64,000 nucleotides of DNA from assembly GCF_038002965.1 (NCBI RefSeq), contig NZ_JBBOOE010000001.1:4383001-4447000 (forward strand), read 5' to 3'. The notes under the pieces were generated by a model. It ran no database searches. It was given only the letters and a program-made list of their open reading frames with translations, and was not told the DNA's origin. Shown one piece after another: positions 34,934 through 43,429 of this stretch (position 1 is the stretch's first letter; each line of letters opens with the position of its first letter). Both the position numbers and the translations under genes were made by a program. The stretch comes from Robertmurraya sp. FSL R5-0851. Lineage in GTDB: Bacteria; Bacillota; Bacilli; Bacillales; Cytobacillaceae.

Positions 34934-35278
34934 TTACCCTTCCTCCATTTCATATTCTTTTAGTACATCAATCGCATAGTGATGATATTTAGTATCATCT
35001 TCAAATCCGATATATTGCCGGTCGGTTATTGTTATCTCTCCAACTAAAAGAGCCTTTGTTAATTGCTTTTTTAATGCCTGGTAATTCTTTTTAGTAAAAA
35101 GAGAAAGCCTTGCTTCTTCGATAACGGATTGGGCCTTGTTGTCTGCATAAAAATCCAACCTGTCCGACATTGGGGTAATGACGATATACTCTTCAGGTGG
35201 CTTTTTAGAAAAAAAGCCTGTTTCAATTGGAACTCCAATGGGCTCAAGTAGCTCCACTAAATCCTTTAACAAACTCAT
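34934..35278 (-). CDS. Tail terminator/completion-like protein (114 aa)
   Basis: Homologue of 12303-12647: EYIVITPMSDRLDFYADN and YHHYAIDVLKEYEMEE are conserved. Its start overlaps the gp10-like stop by four bases. The function is assigned by synteny. Confidence 0.75.
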   Translation of the reverse strand: MSLLKDLVELLEPIGVPIETGFFSKKPPEEYIVITPMSDRLDFYADNKAQSVIEEARLSLFTKKNYQALKKQLTKALLVGEITITDRQYIGFEDDTKYHHYAIDVLKEYEMEEG

Positions 35279-35709
35279 AATCTTTCAATCTCCCTATCCA
35301 ATGCTTGTTCCATGGCACTTATACAGGCTTTCCTCGTAGCCGATTTGGTTGGTTTTAACCATGGTTTCGGTGGTTGACCGGATTTTCCGTATTCGATAAC
35401 GGCTGCTTTCAAAGCATTGGAAACACCTTTGCTATCTTTCGTTGTAGGTACACCAACACGAAGATTCCAGTCTCCTTTTGCATCTTGAACAGGTTTTGTC
35501 GTTTCAAGTGAGGCTAACAATTCCCCGGTGGATTGAGATGGCTCCTTAGTTCCTTGACCAATTCTCGCTGCTAGATTGTTTTTTGCTTTTTGAATAACAG
35601 GCTTGGATCCTTTTTCTAGCACTCTTGGAACAATTTCATCAAAGTGACGATTGAGCTTTGAGATTTTTTCTAAAAATTCATCAGGCATTTTCACCGCTGC
35701 TCTTGCCAT
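35275..35709 (-). CDS. HK97 gp10-like head-tail protein (144 aa)
   Basis: Homologue of 12644-13078. ATG 35709 (MARAAVKMPDEFL) is preceded by GGGGTGATTGG; an in-frame start at 35733 overlaps the upstream gene and lacks a ribosome site. The Lys/Arg-rich helical body is conserved. Confidence 0.83.
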   Translation of the reverse strand: MARAAVKMPDEFLEKISKLNRHFDEIVPRVLEKGSKPVIQKAKNNLAARIGQGTKEPSQSTGELLASLETTKPVQDAKGDWNLRVGVPTTKDSKGVSNALKAAVIEYGKSGQPPKPWLKPTKSATRKACISAMEQALDREIERL

Positions 35710-35713
35710 CCAA

Positions 35714-36049
35714 TCACCCCTTCGAACCTGCAATTCTTTGTGCTAGCACTTCCATATACATCCCACGCTCTTTGATATCCTCCACACTTAAAATGTTGTA
35801 ACGTTGGTCTTTACAAACAATAATCAAATCTGTTGTAATTTCTATGCCACGAGGTTTTCTAAAACGAAAAAGAGAACTAGCCTCACTAAAGCTAGCCCTG
35901 TTTTTCCATGCTTCACTTCCATGCTGATTTTCCTTGTAGGCCCTCATGGATGTGACGAGGAGCTCCTGTTTCGAGACAAACCCTTCCTCATCCCTAATTG
36001 ATACTTCTTCATGTATCTCTATAAAACTATTCATTTTTCCAATACTCAT
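35714..36049 (-). CDS. Head closure / head-tail adaptor protein (111 aa)
   Basis: Homologue of 13083-13445 with a single SIRDEEGFV segment, showing the ancestral state before the 27-bp duplication in the left copy. The conserved core is MRAYKENQHGSEAWKNRASF. It overlaps the connector gene by four bases. Confidence 0.85.
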   Translation of the reverse strand: MSIGKMNSFIEIHEEVSIRDEEGFVSKQELLVTSMRAYKENQHGSEAWKNRASFSEASSLFRFRKPRGIEITTDLIIVCKDQRYNILSVEDIKERGMYMEVLAQRIAGSKG

Positions 36050-36357
36050 ATGATCACGTCCTTATTTAGACGGAGAAGCATATTAACCACATTCCACACT
36101 TGTTTACTCGCTTCCACATTGTCAGCAAAAAAGCCACCAGTGCTACCATCCCGACTCTCAAAAAAGTGGGATGATAGCATAATGACAGCCTGTTCAGTGG
36201 TTGGGTGCATTGGGTTTTCTTTATAAAAACCATCTGGTTTCTTTTGATAACTCTCTGCATAGGAAACAGCGGCAGTGATAAAGCTGGAAAGCAGGGTGTC
36301 ATCTTCATCATGGTTTAGGATTAGGTTTTGTTTTACCTTTGGCAATAAATCCTCCAT
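36046..36357 (-). CDS. Head-tail connector protein (103 aa)
   Basis: Homologue of 13442-13753 (VKQNLILNHDEDDTLLSSFITAAVSYAESYQ). It connects the portal to the tail adaptor in related phages. The ATG at 36357 follows GGGGGATTCAGTG; the GTG one codon earlier is possible. Confidence 0.85.
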   Translation of the reverse strand: MEDLLPKVKQNLILNHDEDDTLLSSFITAAVSYAESYQKKPDGFYKENPMHPTTEQAVIMLSSHFFESRDGSTGGFFADNVEASKQVWNVVNMLLRLNKDVII

Positions 36358-36370
36358 CACTGAATCCCCC

Positions 36371-36586
36371 TTATTTCATCAAACCAGCCGCTTTTAGTTT
36401 GGCTAAAAGAGCATTAAAATCGGCAACAAGACCAGCAACATCAGTCGCAGTAGAATCCTTTTGATTTACCGCAGGTTGTAATTGAGCTCCATCGAATAGA
36501 AGTTTCCCATCAGAAGCAATTTCCAAAGTCCCACCGATAACTGTTCTCTCGCCGCCTTGTTCCGTATAATTTTTTACATTACTCAT
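36371..36586 (-). CDS. Head fibre-like small protein (71 aa)
   Basis: Homologue of 13767-13988: VKNYTEQGGERTVIGGTLEI at the N-terminus and FNALLAKLKAAGLMK at the end. ATG 36586 fits AGGTGATAGCC; the earlier ATG at 36595 overlaps the capsid stop. Confidence 0.72.
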   Translation of the reverse strand: MSNVKNYTEQGGERTVIGGTLEIASDGKLLFDGAQLQPAVNQKDSTATDVAGLVADFNALLAKLKAAGLMK

Positions 36587-36595
36587 GGCTATCAC

Positions 36596-37789
36596 CTACC
36601 CTTTCTGTTGCAGCACTTTGATTGCTTCAGGGAGGATTAGTTTCCCGTCAACCCGCTGTGTGGCTTTAAATCCAACTTGGCCCGTTGCGGCATACAGTTC
36701 ATTTAACCGCTGGAAGGAACGACCTTGGCGATCCGCTACCCAATAGTATCCGAAATCACCAAATGCAACGGTCTTGGCTCCCGCTTCAACCGTTGGTACG
36801 TAGGCGGAAGTTTTCACTGGTCGATTTAAAATCGTATCAGGTTGTCCCGCTTGAATGGATGGTTGCCATAGGTACTGGCCATTTCCATCTTTCAATTTTC
36901 GAATCAGTTTGACTGTCGCATCATTCATAATAAAGATAGCCTTTTTACGATAAGGGGATTTTAATGAATAAAATAAATCCATAATCTCATCAACTGAAAT
37001 GGCGGTTGTAGAGGTACCAGTGACCCCAAGTTCAGCGCCACCCGTTGCATTAAAAATGCCAGTCGGTTTTCCGGTGCCGTCTCCTACAAAGAACGCTTCT
37101 TCTTCCTTAGCACCAATCCGTCTGGCAAATTCTTTTGCAATATACGCTTCTAAATTGAATACGCTGTCGTTCAATAACTCTTCTGATACTTTGATCATCG
37201 TTGCAAGCTTATAAGCCCCAATGGAAACTTGACCAAAGCTATCATCTGATTCAGGAATCAAGCCTTCCTCATCCACCCATGAAGCTGTTCCCTTTGAGGC
37301 AACGACTGGAATTTTCCGATCACCTGAAGAAGTCGTGATGACCTTCGCTAATGAGCGGAAGATGTTCTCTTCTTCTAAAGATTCAATAAGGGTACGTTCA
37401 AACTCATCCGGAGCTAGGTAACCCCCTTCAGAATCCGTTCCAACCTTTAATGCATTTTGTACATCATAATTGCTTTTGTTTCTCATCGCTCTCCAGAATG
37501 CATTTCTGTATTCATCGGTTGCTCGTCCTGTTTTTTGCCCTTCAACACCCGCTGGTTTAGAAGTAATCGGTTGATTGATTGGCTTGGAAAGTTCTAAATC
37601 AATGGCCTGTTGTCGTTCTAATCGGTCAATTTCTTTCCCTAAATTAACGACTTCTGTCTCCATCTTTTCATAGGTTGCAGTATCCTCTGCGGAAAGTAGT
37701 CCATTTTCTCCTCTTTTCGAATCAAGAAAGGCTTTCGCACCTTCCCATGCTTTTGCTCGTTTTTCACGTAGTTCTAAAACTTTACTCAT
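36596..37789 (-). CDS. Major capsid protein, HK97 fold (397 aa)
   Basis: Homologue of 13999-15192 with identical length: coiled-coil delta domain followed by the capsid core (GGYLAPDEFERTLIESLEEEN, GKPTGIFNATGG). Protein conservation is high while DNA differs: I counted 14 differences in one 60-base stretch aligned with the left copy. The two prophages are therefore relatives, not a recent duplication. Confidence 0.96.
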   Translation of the reverse strand: MSKVLELREKRAKAWEGAKAFLDSKRGENGLLSAEDTATYEKMETEVVNLGKEIDRLERQQAIDLELSKPINQPITSKPAGVEGQKTGRATDEYRNAFWRAMRNKSNYDVQNALKVGTDSEGGYLAPDEFERTLIESLEEENIFRSLAKVITTSSGDRKIPVVASKGTASWVDEEGLIPESDDSFGQVSIGAYKLATMIKVSEELLNDSVFNLEAYIAKEFARRIGAKEEEAFFVGDGTGKPTGIFNATGGAELGVTGTSTTAISVDEIMDLFYSLKSPYRKKAIFIMNDATVKLIRKLKDGNGQYLWQPSIQAGQPDTILNRPVKTSAYVPTVEAGAKTVAFGDFGYYWVADRQGRSFQRLNELYAATGQVGFKATQRVDGKLILPEAIKVLQQKG

Positions 37790-37802
37790 CCAAATCTCCT
37801 CC

Positions 37803-38489
37803 TTAATATTTCAAGAGTTCTAATCTCTTGTCTAAAATGCTGATATCAGTACCTGTTTTCTTTTCCTTTTGCGGCAGCTTGTGTAAAAATGAATTCACCA
37901 CAGCCATCTGACTATAGATGATTCCTTCTTCTGGAGAAGCTTGGGCACTTTCGTTTGCAAAAAGGATGCCATTAGCAAAGCCAAGCTCCATTGCCTTTTT
38001 GGAATTGAACCAGCTTTCCGCATCCATTAAGCTTGATAGCTTTGTCCTAGGTAAACCCGTTTTCAATTCATAGGCATTGATGATGCTTTCCTTTACCTCA
38101 CTCAACATCTGAATGGCCTTTTTCATTTCAGCTGTATCTCCAAAAGCTATCGTCATCGGATTATGGATCATCATCATTGAAACAGGCGACATTAGCACTT
38201 CTCCACCCGCCATCGCAATAACGGAAGCAGCACTTGCAGCTATCCCATCAATTTTTACAGTGACATGACCCTTGTAATCCATCAGCATGTTATAAATTTG
38301 ACTAGCGGCAAACACATCACCCCCAGGAGAATTAATCCAAATGGATATATCCCCGCTCTCATTGAATAGTTCAGATTTAAATTGCTTCGGTGTGACTTCG
38401 TCGCCAAACCATGTCTCTTCAGCAATGACACCATCAAGAAATAGTGTCCGGCCATCTTCGTTTTTGACCCAGTTCCAAAACTTTCTCAT
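37803..38489 (-). CDS. ClpP-like head maturation protease (228 aa)
   Basis: Homologue of 15209-15895 with the same nucleophile loop IDGIAASAASVIAMAGG and histidine MMMIHNP. It has an ATG start and lies between portal and capsid genes. Confidence 0.94.
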   Translation of the reverse strand: MRKFWNWVKNEDGRTLFLDGVIAEETWFGDEVTPKQFKSELFNESGDISIWINSPGGDVFAASQIYNMLMDYKGHVTVKIDGIAASAASVIAMAGGEVLMSPVSMMMIHNPMTIAFGDTAEMKKAIQMLSEVKESIINAYELKTGLPRTKLSSLMDAESWFNSKKAMELGFANGILFANESAQASPEEGIIYSQMAVVNSFLHKLPQKEKKTGTDISILDKRLELLKY

Positions 38490-38492
38490 GGC

Positions 38493-39716
38493 TTATCCCT
38501 CCTCATACTTTTCTGTCCATGCTCCGGCCTTTGACATATCTACAAAATTCCCGTTCACTAAGTACTTGGATCCACCCTGCTCTTCAGGGATTAAGTTCAT
38601 CTCTTCTAGTTCTCGGATGTCATTCGCAGACATCACTCCGTTTTGCCGCATGATTTGATAGAATTGCGCTCTTGAACCTGCATCTCCTCGGAGTCGCCCA
38701 TTCAGATTAAATTTGATAAAGTATTCCTTCTTATCTGTTTCACTTAACAGGGCCTTCTTCATGGACTGTTCAATTCTAGTTACCCAAGGCATGATTGTAT
38801 TGTCGATAAAGCTAATCGATTGATGTTCAATATTACTAAAAGTCGCTTTATCTAGATTGGCCACAAGGTGAGGTGGAACTCTAAAAATCCGGCAAATTTC
38901 TTCAGTCTGAAACTTCCTTGTTTCCAAAAACTGTGCTTGTTCTGGTGGAATACCGATACTTTGAAATTTCATCCCTTCTTCAAGGACAGCAATTCGATGG
39001 GCATTGTTAGATCCTTGATAAACTGCATTCCAGCTTTCCCGTATTTTCGATGGATCCTTAACCACACCGGGATGTTCTAATACACCACCAGGATTGGCAC
39101 CATTAGCGAAGAACCTAGCTCCATACTCTTCGGTTGCCAAGGCCATTCCAATCGCATTTTTAGCCATAGCAATCGGTGAATAACCAACTAGTCCATCAAA
39201 GCCAAGCCCAGGAATATGAAGCACTTCCTCACTTCGAAGGATGACCGAACCCGTGTCTTTTCGGTATTCATAATAAAGTTCCCCTGTAGAAGTTCTATCT
39301 ACCGCCATCCTATCTGGAAGTAAAGGATAAAGAGATAGTACATTTCCTCTGCCATCCCGGATAATCTGGGCGTAGGCATTTCCCCATAATAAAAGATGAC
39401 TCATCAGTGTTTCTCTAAACACGAACGAAGTCATCTCGGCATTTGGCTCATCATGGAGCTTGTAATATAAACTGTTTTCTACTGCTTTTTCCTTCCCATT
39501 GTCAGTGTATCTGTATAGATGTAGCGGGAGACTTGCAATGGTTTCTGCTAGAATTCGTACACAGGCATAAACTGCAGTGGTTTGCATTGCTGTTCTTTCA
39601 TTGACTGTTTTTCCACTTGTGGTACCACCAAAGAAAAAGCTGTAGGTACTACCCACAAAGCTGTTCTTTGGACCATCTCTTGATTGAAAAAGTCTAGATA
39701 TCAATGGTATTTTCAT
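38493..39716 (-). CDS. Portal protein, HK97 family (407 aa)
   Basis: Homologue of 15899-17122 with AVYACVRILAETIASLPLHLYRY and the EEICRIFRVPPHLVANLD segment. It completes an intact terminase-portal-protease-capsid module in the right prophage. Confidence 0.96.
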   Translation of the reverse strand: MKIPLISRLFQSRDGPKNSFVGSTYSFFFGGTTSGKTVNERTAMQTTAVYACVRILAETIASLPLHLYRYTDNGKEKAVENSLYYKLHDEPNAEMTSFVFRETLMSHLLLWGNAYAQIIRDGRGNVLSLYPLLPDRMAVDRTSTGELYYEYRKDTGSVILRSEEVLHIPGLGFDGLVGYSPIAMAKNAIGMALATEEYGARFFANGANPGGVLEHPGVVKDPSKIRESWNAVYQGSNNAHRIAVLEEGMKFQSIGIPPEQAQFLETRKFQTEEICRIFRVPPHLVANLDKATFSNIEHQSISFIDNTIMPWVTRIEQSMKKALLSETDKKEYFIKFNLNGRLRGDAGSRAQFYQIMRQNGVMSANDIRELEEMNLIPEEQGGSKYLVNGNFVDMSKAGAWTEKYEEG

Positions 39717-39742
39717 TCACACACCTCCTTGCTGGCAGCAAT

Positions 39743-41287
39743 TTATAAGATTAAAATCCCCCGACCATCATAAACACTCTCTCGATTCTCATTCCGAATA
39801 GCCCGGTCCAACGCCATAATCATAGCCACAGCACCGTCAATTCGTTCAGTACTCTTCGATTTATCCGGCTTTATGTTCCCAGCATCGTCGGTTTTAACAA
39901 AAATGTTATCCATCATCCACCTTAATACTGGATTTCCACCATGAATGATTCTCTTCTCGAGGGTTATTTTCATCAACTCTTTTGAAGCAGGTGACATATC
40001 CTTGTACCCTTGTCCAAATGGAATAACGGTAAAACCCATCCCTTCTAGGTTTTGCACCATTTGTACGGCACCCCAACGGTCAAACGCAATTTCTTTTATG
40101 TTATATTTTTTCCCAAGTTCTTCAATAAAAGCTTCAATAAAGCCATAATAAATGACGTTCCCCTCAGTCGTTTTGATATAACCTTGTTTTTCCCAAACGT
40201 CATAAGGAACATGGTCTCGCCTTACCCTCAACTTTAGGTTTTCATCTGGAATCCAAAAATGAGGAAGTACAATAAATTTCTCATCTTCTGTCCTTGGTGG
40301 GAAAACCAACACAAATGCTGTAATATCCGTTGTACTTGATAAGTCAAGGCCAGCATAACATTCTCTTCCACGAAGGCTATCAAAATCAACAGGATCATCA
40401 CAAGCATCCCATTTCTCCATCTGCATCCAGCGGGTTGACTGCTTTACCCATTGATTTAGCCGCAGCTGCCGGAAGATATTTTCTTCGGCTGGGTTTTCCT
40501 TTGCACTTATATAAGCATTTCTTACTTTCTCTATATCAATGGTATGGCCAAGAGATGGATTGGCTTTGTACCAGTTCTTTTCAACAGACCAATCATCGTT
40601 ATCTTCAATTCCATAAATCACTGGATAAAATGTTGGATCAATCTTTCTTCCTTCCAAAAGGTCCATCGCTTTTTGATGTACTTCATAACAAATCGAATTT
40701 CGATCCGTTCCTGCAGTCGTAATCAAGAAAAAGAGTGGTTGCAACCGTGCATCACCAGACCCTTTAGTCATAACATCGAATAACTCACGGTTAGGTTGGG
40801 CGTGTAGTTCATCAAAAATAACGGAATGAACATTAAGACCGTGCTTCGTATAAGCCTCAGCTGATAGTACTTGATAAAAGCTGTTCGTTGGCTTGTAAAC
40901 CAATCGTTTCATGGACATAACAGGTTTGATTCTTTTTTTCAAAGCGGGGGACTGCTCCACCATTTCAACGGCAACATCAAAAACAATCGATGCCTGTTGG
41001 CGATCAGAAGCACATCCATAAACTTCCGCTCCCCATTCACCATCACCACATGTCATTAATAGGGCAACCGCTGCGGCGAGCTCACTTTTCCCATTCTTCT
41101 TTGGAATTTCAATGTAAGCAGTGTTGTATTGCCGATAGCCATTATCCTTAACCGTACCAAAAATATCTCGGATGATTTCATCCTGCCAAGGCAAAAGATC
41201 GAAAGGAACTCCACGCCACTGCCCCTTCGTATGTTTTAGACAATTGATAAAGTTGACGGCATGTTGGGCTTTTTTCTCGTCATACAA
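39743..41287 (-). CDS. terL: Large terminase subunit, intact (514 aa)
   Basis: ATP-driven packaging motor and nuclease. The ATPase domain has Walker A-like IPKKNGKSE (about residues 61-69) and Walker B VIFDE (about 156-160). The nuclease domain has AGLDLSSTTD, FDRWGA and a C-terminal DGAVAMIMALDRA. It follows the small subunit with two bases between and precedes portal. It shows what the left copy has lost: its first 127 residues have no counterpart at 17139-18302. Confidence 0.96.
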   Translation of the reverse strand: MYDEKKAQHAVNFINCLKHTKGQWRGVPFDLLPWQDEIIRDIFGTVKDNGYRQYNTAYIEIPKKNGKSELAAAVALLMTCGDGEWGAEVYGCASDRQQASIVFDVAVEMVEQSPALKKRIKPVMSMKRLVYKPTNSFYQVLSAEAYTKHGLNVHSVIFDELHAQPNRELFDVMTKGSGDARLQPLFFLITTAGTDRNSICYEVHQKAMDLLEGRKIDPTFYPVIYGIEDNDDWSVEKNWYKANPSLGHTIDIEKVRNAYISAKENPAEENIFRQLRLNQWVKQSTRWMQMEKWDACDDPVDFDSLRGRECYAGLDLSSTTDITAFVLVFPPRTEDEKFIVLPHFWIPDENLKLRVRRDHVPYDVWEKQGYIKTTEGNVIYYGFIEAFIEELGKKYNIKEIAFDRWGAVQMVQNLEGMGFTVIPFGQGYKDMSPASKELMKITLEKRIIHGGNPVLRWMMDNIFVKTDDAGNIKPDKSKSTERIDGAVAMIMALDRAIRNENRESVYDGRGILIL

Positions 41288-41289
41288 CC

Positions 41290-41763
41290 TTAGCCACCAC
41301 CTTTAAAGAGCATGAATTCCATCGGATCATCAGCGTCAATTGGCTTGTCCGCCACAATTCTACTTCTCGATGAAGGAGTTAATCCGAACTGCTCACAGAA
41401 CCGATTCATGATTTTTAAATAGCTCTGGGCAATGGAAACCTGCGGCACCTGTTGCCAATATCCTGAAGGGGTTTTGACAATGGTTCCATGTTTGGTGATA
41501 AACTCTTCAGCTTCTTTCCATCTGGCATAGGCTTGGCAATATCCAGCAAAGGCAGCCATATCTACTTCAGTCAGGATTCCTAATTGCTCTAGTTGTTTGA
41601 CCATTCTTCGCCACTCTTTTTTGGCTTCTGGTTCCAGCCAAGATGGGCATCTTGGTGCTTTCTTTTCAGGCTTCGGTTCCTTCTGATTCAGATCTCGCTT
41701 CCCTGGGTTGCCTTCTAAGGCCTTCAGTGCAGTTGGCTTGGGTTTCCTTCCACGTTGAGCCAC
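41290..41763 (-). CDS. terS: Small terminase subunit, P27 family (157 aa)
   Basis: It recognises phage DNA for packaging. The basic N-terminus (QRGRKPKPTALKALEGNPGKR) followed by PRCPSWLEPEAKKEWRRMVKQLEQLG matches P27-type small terminases. GTG at 41763 is eight bases after GGAGG; a GTG at 41772 lies against the ribosome site. No homologue for the left prophage is in the window. Confidence 0.92.
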   Translation of the reverse strand: MAQRGRKPKPTALKALEGNPGKRDLNQKEPKPEKKAPRCPSWLEPEAKKEWRRMVKQLEQLGILTEVDMAAFAGYCQAYARWKEAEEFITKHGTIVKTPSGYWQQVPQVSIAQSYLKIMNRFCEQFGLTPSSRSRIVADKPIDADDPMEFMLFKGGG

Positions 41764-41792
41764 AGGCGCCACCTCCTTTCAAATTTGGCATA

Positions 41793-41820
41793 AGAAAAGA
41801 GCCTACCTCCTGATAGACTC
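41793..41820 (-). terminator. Terminator between early/middle genes and the terminase operon
   Basis: Minus-strand GAGTCTATC and GGTAGGCTC form a 9-pair stem with a short AGGA loop, then TTTTCTT. It precedes the small terminase gene, so late transcription needs readthrough, antitermination or a promoter close to the gene. Confidence 0.78.
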
Positions 41821-41836
41821 CAATTGATTCATTCCT

Positions 41837-42052
41837 TTAGTTCTTCCATATTTCCATCTTGAATTCTCCTTCAAAAACCATCCAGCGTACTTCCCCATCT
41901 TCAAGTTGTAGGACTAGCATTCCCGGCAAAAGATACATCTCATTTTCTTTGTATCCCGCTTCTTTCAATTCTCGCTTTTGCTGAAGTAGCAGTTCCATTC
42001 CTCTCACTGCATCAACATTCCCTTGTAGCATCTGAACCATATCTCTGGTCAT
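41837..42052 (-). CDS. Small phage protein of unknown function (71 aa)
   Basis: Unrecognised. A helical, Glu/Met-rich N-terminus (MVQMLQGNVDAVRGMELLLQQKREL) precedes a beta-rich half. GGGAGG lies eight bases before ATG 42052, and the conserved promoter block with its inverted repeat is immediately upstream, so this is a real, separately expressed gene. Confidence 0.7.
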   Translation of the reverse strand: MTRDMVQMLQGNVDAVRGMELLLQQKRELKEAGYKENEMYLLPGMLVLQLEDGEVRWMVFEGEFKMEIWKN

Positions 42053-42063
42053 TAAAACAACCT

Positions 42064-42113
42064 CCCTGTGTTTTGGTATGTCTATACATCACTCTAAACA
42101 CAGGGTTTATCAA
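42064..42113 (-). promoter_or_regulatory. Conserved promoter block inside a CCCTGTGTTT inverted repeat
   Basis: Minus strand: TTGATA (42108-42113), 19 bases ending GTGA, TGTATA (42083-42088). The arms CCCTGTGTTT/AAACACAGGG at 42064-42073 and 42096-42105 flank the -10, and the downstream arm contains part of the ribosome site of the next gene. A transcript from this promoter would start between the arms; a readthrough transcript would contain both. Confidence 0.68.
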
Positions 42114-42114
42114 G

Positions 42115-42327
42115 TTAATTATCGCTCTGAATGCCTTTATAATTGTAATTGCCCTTCTTAATTTCCTTATGTTCAGCTTCGACCGCCTCACCATAATCGG
42201 CCCGCTTGGATTCCTTATCCTTGCAACTTAAGCAAATGCAATCGGTATTGTACATAGACATAATCCGTCCGCTTTTTAAGCTGCCGCCACAGCGATCACA
42301 ATGTGTTTGTGAGAAAAACTTATCCAT
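42115..42327 (-). CDS. Small zinc-finger-like phage protein (70 aa)
   Basis: Four cysteines in two pairs (CDRCGG and CLSCKD, about 20 residues apart) suggest a treble-clef or ribbon metal site. It starts within the end of the preceding gene (8-base overlap) and ends just before the next promoter. Its function is not known. Confidence 0.68.
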   Translation of the reverse strand: MDKFFSQTHCDRCGGSLKSGRIMSMYNTDCICLSCKDKESKRADYGEAVEAEHKEIKKGNYNYKGIQSDN

Positions 42328-42568
42328 CTTGCTTCACCTCAGAACTGTACTTCTTCCTTGTTTCCTCAATGAATGTTTCAAGGACGCTAGCGTTCGGATC
42401 CAAGTCCTCTTCACTGTTCCAAAATTGGTCCAAATCCTCTAGCAAGTCGAGAATAGTAAGGACTCCTTCTTTAGCATCCGCTTCGCCAAGGACGACCTCT
42501 TTTTCAATGATGGTTGCCTTAAGTCCTTGAATCATGGCTTGATAGATTTCCTCATTCATTCGGTTCAC
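42320..42568 (-). CDS. Small acidic phage protein (82 aa)
   Basis: Unrecognised acidic helical protein (ILDLLEDLDQFWNSEEDLDPNAS). It overlaps the genes on both sides, fitting an operon of small accessory genes. No membrane or metal motifs are visible. Confidence 0.65.
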   Translation of the reverse strand: MNRMNEEIYQAMIQGLKATIIEKEVVLGEADAKEGVLTILDLLEDLDQFWNSEEDLDPNASVLETFIEETRKKYSSEVKQDG

Positions 42569-43304
42569 TCACCTTCCTAAAGGCCCCGCTTCCCTCAAGG
42601 TTTTGCAGGAGTGCCTTTCTCGTGGTTTTATACTCTGGCCCATTCATCCCTAGGCGAATCAACCAAGTCCTAAAGGCATATTTTGGATTGTCATCCTGAG
42701 CTCGTTTGAAAGTGGCTCGCTTTTGCTTTTTTGCATTTTGGTTGATGAATGCGGCGAGGTCTTGAAGGGCCGCCACCTTTTCTGAATCCAAGTTTTGCAC
42801 CGCCAGTTTGATAGTGAATGTTTCATTTTCAAAATCGAAAGCCAATCCGGGGATCCTTTCAAGGCCAAGCTCATCATGTGCCTTCTTAAAAGCATCAAAG
42901 GTACCCGTTTCTCTTTCACTCAAATCTTCTGGAAAGGTTTCATCCATCAGCGGCTCGTTTGTTTCAAAGGCCATCATGATCAGGTGCTGTTTACTATAAA
43001 GCATGTTTACTAGGTTTCTTAATGTGTTTCCGGTGTGGCCCTCAAGCGGAAGTGTTACCTCAATCCCATCCAATTCAAGAATCGCTGGCTGTTCTACACT
43101 GGTTTCTTCTTCAGGCTCTGGCGGGTTAATAATCTCTTCAAAAGTTTTCACTTCTTCGGCTGAGGTTGTAATCGTTCCCTGCCTGTCAATGGTGTAGGTT
43201 TCTTCTTCCGTTACAATTTCGTAGGCAAAGGTTGGAGCATTGAGATACTTTGGTTTTACTCCTAAAAATTCTCCTAGCTTTTTGACCATTTCTTTTCGAT
43301 CCAT
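42552..43304 (-). CDS. Phage protein of unknown function (250 aa)
   Basis: Unrecognised family with a conserved-looking N-terminus (VKKLGEFLGVKPKYLNAPTFAYEI), a central strand-rich part and a basic C-terminus (KKQKRATFKRA, YKTTRKALLQNL). I chose ATG 43304, eight bases after GGAGG; the longer frame from 43337 starts inside the promoter-associated inverted repeat. It is the first gene behind the promoter block at 43335-43365. Confidence 0.72.
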   Translation of the reverse strand: MDRKEMVKKLGEFLGVKPKYLNAPTFAYEIVTEEETYTIDRQGTITTSAEEVKTFEEIINPPEPEEETSVEQPAILELDGIEVTLPLEGHTGNTLRNLVNMLYSKQHLIMMAFETNEPLMDETFPEDLSERETGTFDAFKKAHDELGLERIPGLAFDFENETFTIKLAVQNLDSEKVAALQDLAAFINQNAKKQKRATFKRAQDDNPKYAFRTWLIRLGMNGPEYKTTRKALLQNLEGSGAFRKVSEPNE

Positions 43305-43315
43305 TTTCATTACCT

Positions 43316-43365
43316 CCTGTGTTTTGGTGTAGTACATATATCACTCTAAACACAGGTAATAGCAA
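43316..43365 (-). promoter_or_regulatory. Conserved promoter block inside a CCTGTGTTT inverted repeat
   Basis: Minus strand: TTGCTA (43360-43365), 19 bases ending GAGTGA, TATATG (43335-43340). The arms CCTGTGTTT/AAACACAGG lie at 43316-43324 and 43348-43356, the downstream arm adjoining the ribosome site. It is closely similar to the site at 42064-42113. Confidence 0.7.
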
Positions 43366-43405
43366 GTCATTCCTGACCAAAATGCGTATATTTATAGACC
43401 AATAG

Positions 43406-43425
43406 AAAAAGGCCCAAGAAGGCCC
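43406..43425 (-). terminator. Weak terminator-like hairpin
   Basis: Minus-strand GGCC/GGCC stem with short loop followed by TTTTTC, just after the stop of the 105-residue gene and before the next promoter. Confidence 0.45.
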
Positions 43426-43429
43426 CACT

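Larger units (their letters stand above)
2205..40906. repeat. Two homologous late regions in direct orientation
   Basis: The blocks 2205-18302 and 27049-40906 are colinear from large terminase residue 128 to the post-amidase terminator. The offset is about 22.6 kb at the capsid and portal and 23.1 kb at the tape measure, differing by the cassettes present only on the left. A 60-base capsid sample differs at 14 positions. Homologous exchange between them would delete about 23 kb including the recombinase operon. Confidence 0.9.

Noticed and set aside
2205..40906. Assembly duplication as the source of the two late regions
   Set aside because: The copies differ at many positions, have separate cassettes and an internal 27-bp difference, so they are two real, diverged prophages.
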